Assembly (NCBI GenBank): GCA_020432165.1
Contig: JAGQGU010000004.1
Span: 62,001 to 126,000 of the forward strand
Direction of reading: 5' to 3'
Length of the DNA: 64,000 nt
Origin: Thermomicrobiales bacterium
GTDB lineage: Bacteria; Chloroflexota; Chloroflexia; Thermomicrobiales; UBA6265
Position numbers and translations under genes: made by a program. Shown here in pieces: positions 60,374-64,000 of this stretch. The notes below the pieces were generated by a model. That model saw only the letters and a program-made list of their open reading frames with translations, did not search any database and was not told where the DNA came from. Every line of letters starts with the position of its first letter. Within the stretch, counting starts at the first letter, position 1.

Positions 60374-61480
60374 GGTGGGCAGCAAAAGAGGTGGCCATTC
60401 TCGTACGATGAGTGTGTTGCATTCACGTAGGAGAAAAGGACACCTCTATGCGCAAGTTTATCAGGACAAGCGGGTATCGGACCCACATGGCGGTTCCCAA
60501 GTGGATGCAGCGGGTGACAACCGCACTCCCACCGAGGTTTTCCGATGAAGGCCGGATGCGGCTGCACTGGGTCGATTTCTCCCACCAGCAGGGGGTGACC
60601 ATGGCCGCCGCGGCGGCCATGGTCAGCGAGCGCACGATCAAGCGGTGGCGGCAGGCGCTGCGGCTGCACGGACTCCAGGGACTGGAACCCACATCTCGGG
60701 CACCGAAGCGGCATCGTGGCCCGCAGTGGACACCATCTGACGTTGAGGCGGTTCGGGTCGCGCGCAACAGTGAAGAGGGGCGTGGCAAGAGCAAGATCAT
60801 CATTCAGGATCTGGTGGCCGCAACCGGACGCATCCTGTCGGTCTCAACTGTTGGTCGTATTCTGGCGTACCTGAAACACCGGAGACGCATCCGGGAGCCC
60901 CACCGGATCGTGACGCGCCAGGTTCGGAATCCGCGCCCACACGGTATCCGTCGCCCGAAAGGCACACCACCGCCTACCCAGCCCGGTGATCTGATCCAGA
61001 TCGATACCGTCCATCTCCGTCCGCTCCCGGGGGTGGAACTCCGCCAGTTCTCGGCCATCGATGTTGTCACCCGCATCACGGTGACCGATGTTCGAACCAC
61101 CGCCACTGCCCGGACGGCACGAGATCACCTCATCTTCCTGATCGAGAGTCTGCCCTTCCCGGTACGGACGATTCAGGTCGATGGGGGATCGGAGTTCATG
61201 GGTGAGTTTGAAGCTGCCTGTCAGGCGCGTGGGATTATCCTGCACGTGCTCCCACCACGGTCACCCAAGCTCAATGGTCGGGTGGAGCGCTTCAATCGCA
61301 CGACGCGAGAGGAGTTTTGGGCGTGGTATGAGGGGACAACCGACCTCCCCACAGTTCGGAAGGCCCTCCATCGCTGGACCAGCCGCTACAATGCCATCAG
61401 GAAGCACGCATCGCTCGGCTATGTTACCCCGCTCGATTTCCTGCGATCCCTCCAGGGGTCATAAGTGCTGAACCTCTACA
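60344..61480 (+). mobile_element. IS481-family-type insertion sequence, 1137 bp, intact
   Basis: Ends are TGT...ACA. The imperfect terminal inverted repeats share TGTA(T/G)AGGTTCAG and, five bases further in, TATGACCCCTG (left 60344-60372, right 61453-61480). A single DDE transposase fills the element. A 5-bp duplication TTTCC flanks it. Intact ends, direct repeats and an uninterrupted transposase suggest recent movement. Confidence 0.88.
60448..61464 (+). CDS. IS481-type DDE transposase
   Basis: A 338-residue transposase. The start at 60448 follows GGAGAAAAGGA. Residues about 45-75 form a helix-turn-helix (AAAAMVSERTIKRWRQALRL). The integrase core shows the three acids: D in LIQIDTVHLRP, D in IQVDGGSEFMGEF, and E in PKLNGRVERFNRTTREEF. 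The C-terminal RYNAIRKHASLGYVTPLDFL is typical of IS481/IS3 relatives. Its stop lies inside the right inverted repeat. Confidence 0.92.
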   Translation: MRKFIRTSGYRTHMAVPKWMQRVTTALPPRFSDEGRMRLHWVDFSHQQGVTMAAAAAMVSERTIKRWRQALRLHGLQGLEPTSRAPKRHRGPQWTPSDVEAVRVARNSEEGRGKSKIIIQDLVAATGRILSVSTVGRILAYLKHRRRIREPHRIVTRQVRNPRPHGIRRPKGTPPPTQPGDLIQIDTVHLRPLPGVELRQFSAIDVVTRITVTDVRTTATARTARDHLIFLIESLPFPVRTIQVDGGSEFMGEFEAACQARGIILHVLPPRSPKLNGRVERFNRTTREEFWAWYEGTTDLPTVRKALHRWTSRYNAIRKHASLGYVTPLDFLRSLQGS

Positions 61481-61485
61481 TTTCC
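61481..61485. repeat. Target-site duplication, right copy
   Basis: TTTCC immediately after the right IS end, matching the left copy; the -35 box of the tRNA-Gln promoter starts at the next base. Confidence 0.85.
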
Positions 61486-61514
61486 TTGACGCATCGGGTG
61501 GTGATTGGTAGTAT
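61486..61514 (+). promoter_or_regulatory. Promoter of tRNA-Gln
   Basis: TTGACG (61486-61491) and TAGTAT (61509-61514) with a 17-base spacer, ending 13 bases before the tRNA. The IS inserted immediately upstream and left both boxes whole. Confidence 0.78.
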
Positions 61515-61527
61515 TGCCTCTGGCCGA

Positions 61528-61601
<74 letters not shown>

Positions 61602-61616
61602 CGATAAACTAGCAGG

Positions 61617-61640
61617 AAGCCGCCCGAGGGCGGCTTTCTT
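61617..61640 (+). terminator. Terminator of tRNA-Gln
   Basis: An 8-bp stem (61617-61624 with 61629-61636) and CGAG loop followed by TCTT, 15 bases after the tRNA. Confidence 0.78.
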
Positions 61641-61663
61641 GTACCTTGGTCAAGGTTGACGAA

Positions 61664-61700
61664 TCTATGACATTCTGTCTTCCAGGCAGAATGTCATAGA
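61664..61700. repeat. 14-bp perfect inverted repeat resembling the tRNA-Gly(TCC) anticodon arm
   Basis: Arms 61664-61677 and 61687-61700 pair perfectly; with one T-G pair the loop becomes CTTCCAG. The stretch 61674-61695 matches the sense strand of the nearby tRNA-Gly(TCC) anticodon arm and variable loop at 20 of 22 positions. No T-run follows on either strand, so it is not a standard terminator. Confidence 0.8.
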
Positions 61701-61789
61701 AAGAGCGATTCAAGGGCTGCTGGCAAAAGCCAGATCACCCATCACTAGATCAAATGGGGTGCTGCAAATCGTTGATTTGGTGGGCTTGG

Positions 61790-61862
61790 AGCGGGAGACG
61801 GGACTCGAACCCGCGACATTCTGCTTGGAAGGCAGACTCTCTACCAACTGAGATACTCCCGC
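61790..61862 (-). tRNA. tRNA-Gly (anticodon TCC)
   Basis: On the minus strand acceptor GCGGGAG with CTCCCGC, anticodon stem TCTGC/GCAGA with loop CTTCCAA (anticodon TCC), T-loop TTCGAGT. A full CCA is not encoded (TCC follows). Confidence 0.95.
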
Positions 61863-61877
61863 ATGGCAACGATGTGT

Positions 61878-61906
61878 ATTGTACGATAGTGCCCACATAT
61901 CGACAA
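61878..61906 (-). promoter_or_regulatory. Promoter of tRNA-Gly(TCC)
   Basis: On the minus strand TTGTCG (61906-61901) and TACAAT (61883-61878) with a 17-base spacer, ending 15 bases before the tRNA. Confidence 0.75.
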
Positions 61907-61925
61907 TCTGGCAAATATCGTTGCT

Positions 61926-63119
61926 TTAGGACCAGGCGTGCTGGATTTTTGCGGCGGCGTGTACGATCTGCTCCATTGTTTCGTCATCACGTAACAGCAG
62001 CGTTTGCGGTATCCACACGGTGCTACGTGCTGCTGCTTCGGCCTGGGGAACCGGTGTAACGGCATCGTCTCCGAAGCGCGCTTTCACCACGTCCCGAATC
62101 GCTTTCTGGTAGTTCAGCGGTTCGTAACCAGCGCTGCAGGCAACACCCTCGGCAGCAAAGGCATTCAGGAAATCACCTAGTCCCCTGCCACCAAACTTGC
62201 CGGCATCATAACGGAACTGATAGAGATGCCAGGAGCAGGCCGTGGCACGGTTATCGATCTTGATTGGTGTCAGTCCCGGAATCTCACCTAACCCGGCAGT
62301 CAGGATCTCGGCACTTCTCTGTCGCCGCCGCATCTGCCCTGGCAAGCGCTCGAGCTGCGCGAGCAGGATCGCTCCCTGCCACTCGGTCATACGGAAGTTG
62401 GTACCCGGAGTACTGTGCTCGAACAAACCTCCATCAGGATGGCGACCGCAATTGTGAATCGACCAGATGCGCTCGTAGAATGCCTGATCATTGGTGATGA
62501 CGATACCTCCCTCCCCTGCTGTGATGTTCTTGCTCTCCTGAAAGCTGAAGGCTCCACAGACACCGATCGATCCGACTGGTTGTCCATTCCAGGCCGATCC
62601 CCACGCTTGACAGGCATCTTCCAACACCGGAACGCCATATCGATTGCCGATTTCGATAATCGCATCGAGATCACACGGATTCCCGCCCACATGCACCGGC
62701 ACGATCGCTTTTGTCCGTGCGGTGAGGTCTTCTTCTACCTTGAATGGATCGATACAGTTGCTGGCAGCATCAATATCGACGAAGACTGGTTTGGCACCCA
62801 CGGATATCGCCGCGGTGGCGGTCGCGATAAACGTATAGCTGGTGGTGATGATCTCATCGCCAGGTCCGATCCCAAGGGCTTGCAGCGCAGCCTCCAGTGC
62901 CAATGTCCCACTGGGGACACTCACGCCATATATTGCACCCTGGAAGGCTGAAAACCTCTGACTGAACTCCTGCACCATATCGCCACTGAGTTCGCTCCAA
63001 TGGCCGCTGTGCAGCACCTTCAGGAGCAGTTCTTCCTCACGTTCGCCATGGATTGGCCATTCCACCGGACCGGATGTCACCGTGGGGTTGCCACCATCAA
63101 TCACGATTCTTTCAGGCAT
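61926..63119 (-). CDS. DegT/DnrJ/EryC1/StrS-family aminotransferase
   Basis: A 397-residue PLP-dependent enzyme, of the type that transaminates keto-sugars or keto-cyclitols. The Schiff-base Lys is K197 in FSFQESKNITAGEGG; the PLP-contacting DACQAWG is at 168-174; SGTLALEAALQALGIGPGDEI binds the cofactor phosphate (residues 70-90). The start at 63119 follows GAGGAGAAG. Family members act in amino-sugar or cyclitol (for example scyllo-inosose) transamination; no partner genes are nearby, so the substrate is unknown. Confidence 0.9.
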   Translation of the reverse strand: MPERIVIDGGNPTVTSGPVEWPIHGEREEELLLKVLHSGHWSELSGDMVQEFSQRFSAFQGAIYGVSVPSGTLALEAALQALGIGPGDEIITTSYTFIATATAAISVGAKPVFVDIDAASNCIDPFKVEEDLTARTKAIVPVHVGGNPCDLDAIIEIGNRYGVPVLEDACQAWGSAWNGQPVGSIGVCGAFSFQESKNITAGEGGIVITNDQAFYERIWSIHNCGRHPDGGLFEHSTPGTNFRMTEWQGAILLAQLERLPGQMRRRQRSAEILTAGLGEIPGLTPIKIDNRATACSWHLYQFRYDAGKFGGRGLGDFLNAFAAEGVACSAGYEPLNYQKAIRDVVKARFGDDAVTPVPQAEAAARSTVWIPQTLLLRDDETMEQIVHAAAKIQHAWS

Positions 63120-63329
63120 GGTCTTCTCCTCTTCTCTGCTCATTCATGCTGGATCCTTCAGTTGATGCTAGTTGGCAACGGTTGGTTGTCAAGATGGAAT
63201 CATTGGATGCGTGTCGGCATCCTCCATTCGCATAGCAACGACGTTTAGGTTCCGACCAATTCGCGCTACCATTCCCATAATGAGCCGTGCGGCGAAACAA
63301 TCACGATTTTCACAATGAGGTGGTATGTG

Positions 63330-64000
63330 ATGCAACAGATATTTGTGGACTCGCCCGAGAGCGATGCCTGGTTTGCAGCGATTGCGTCCGTCACTGAAGA
63401 CGAGAAGAATCGCATCCAGATTCCTGATCCAGCATCATGGCGAGCATGGCTGGAGTATGTCGAGATCCCTGAGGAGGATATCGATCTCGTCATTGCTACC
63501 ACTCCCGCTTCGGGATCGGAGCTCTACGATACGCTGCAGCGAGGGGCTGCCTATCTTCTCAAATACACCGATTCTCTGGAGCGCCCAGCCCCCTTCGCCA
63601 CATTGGCGGATTTCAACGACCCCGAGACGCGCTATTTCTATGTCCAACTCCTCACGGCCTGCTTGCCATTCGCACGTGCTCACCTGGAGAGCCGAGGGAT
63701 TCCCGAGGAGATCATTCAGGCCACTCTCGCCGACCTCGGTCGCAATGTCCGCGTGCACCGCAAACGCGAGGGCGTGGGTGGACTCGGTGTGATGTGGTGG
63801 CTCATGCTCCACTTCCGCGGCATGATCTTCCAACTCGGGCGACTACAGTTCGAGCGGCAGATTGCCGATGAGGAACTTGTGCAATCGATGCGTGAGCATG
63901 GATATAGCATCACCGAACCGCTGCACGCGCTCTCCGTGCATATTCCGGACTTTATGGGGCCGATGGATGATGCTGCGTGCGAAGACTCTATCCGTCAGGC
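63330..64000 (+). CDS. Acyltransferase with GNAT-like C-terminal domain, start (cut by window edge)
   Basis: The frame is open from the ATG at 63330 (GAGGTGG upstream; another ATG at 63315 has no site) to the end of the window, 223 codons. The sequence ATLADLGRNVRVHRKREG with GLGVMWWLMLHFRGMIFQLGRLQFER (quoted in part, residues about 130-175) is the hallmark of two-domain acyltransferases with NAT_N and GNAT_C domains found in Firmicutes and Chloroflexota. The acceptor is unknown. The 3' part lies beyond the window. Confidence 0.72.
   Translation, partial: MQQIFVDSPESDAWFAAIASVTEDEKNRIQIPDPASWRAWLEYVEIPEEDIDLVIATTPASGSELYDTLQRGAAYLLKYTDSLERPAPFATLADFNDPETRYFYVQLLTACLPFARAHLESRGIPEEIIQATLADLGRNVRVHRKREGVGGLGVMWWLMLHFRGMIFQLGRLQFERQIADEELVQSMREHGYSITEPLHALSVHIPDFMGPMDDAACEDSIRQ

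Noticed and set aside
61706-61785. Terminator of tRNA-Gly(TCC)
   Set aside because: Two short hairpins (CTGGC/GCCAG and CAAATC/GATTTG) occur, but neither has a T-run on the minus strand.

Overview
The window is a stretch of bacterial chromosome with about 60 protein genes, eight tRNA genes and one insertion sequence. It looks like a Chloroflexota genome of the Thermomicrobia type. The evidence is the moderately high G+C, the many Tat-type exported binding proteins whose mature ends are rich in the letters Q, D, A, T, P and E, the GTG and TTG starts, and Gram-positive-style LexA boxes. The assignment is an inference from style, not from a marker gene. There is no rRNA and no CRISPR array.

Layout. 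0-4.7 kb: the end of tilS, hpt, a large MalT-like LuxR regulator and a GAP-family membrane protein. 4.8-9.7 kb: a secreted GH8 glucanase and three orphan siderophore-type binding proteins interleaved with tRNA-Ala and tRNA-Arg. 9.8-13.3 kb: cinA, then ybeY-yqeY-HIT divergent from mutM, and tRNA-Gly(CCC). 13.4-14.7 kb: a small unknown gene and an APH-type phosphotransferase. 14.8-21.5 kb: a tightly overlapping inositol operon, iolE, split transketolase, iolG, iolB, iolD. 21.4-23.9 kb: comEA-comEC and a tRNA-Thr/tRNA-Leu pair. 24.0-28.0 kb: a TPR protein, ruvB, queA, an HD protein and a cyclophilin. 28.1-31.6 kb: an SOS-type operon with a Rad52-like protein, then dnaN, recF and tRNA-Glu. 31.8-37.2 kb: a FolD-like protein, an Xre regulator and dnaE. 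37.2-41.6 kb: glmS-tatD-rdgB-Mur-like ligase on the minus strand. 42.0-46.9 kb: purB-purC-purS-purQ and an M32 carboxypeptidase. 46.9-51.6 kb: DUF1801 protein, beta-hydroxyacid dehydrogenase, pentapeptide protein, dhaK-dhaL, AlkA-like glycosylase. 51.7-59.1 kb: a maltodextrin uptake and breakdown operon. 59.2-61.6 kb: a 31-residue ORF, a phospholipase D-like protein and an IS481-type element beside tRNA-Gln. 61.6-64 kb: a tRNA-Gly(TCC) anticodon-arm look-alike, tRNA-Gly, a DegT-family aminotransferase and the start of a GNAT-C acyltransferase.

How the genes work together. The inositol operon carries myo-inositol to 5-dehydro-2-deoxy-D-gluconate. It has no iolC, iolJ or iolA; a transketolase pair sits in the operon instead, which suggests a kinase-free C-C cleavage route. 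The maltodextrin operon couples a Tat-exported binding protein and two permeases to two cytoplasmic GH13 enzymes and needs an ATPase encoded elsewhere. The DNA-repair genes include a consensus promoter whose spacer is filled by a LexA box and a second box just downstream, controlling a Rad52-like protein; a third box lies before ruvB.

Other points of interest are a FolD-like protein that has lost two catalytic residues, a predicted three-way-junction RNA element after the carboxypeptidase gene, and an intact IS with a 5-bp target duplication that rewrote the end of the phospholipase gene.
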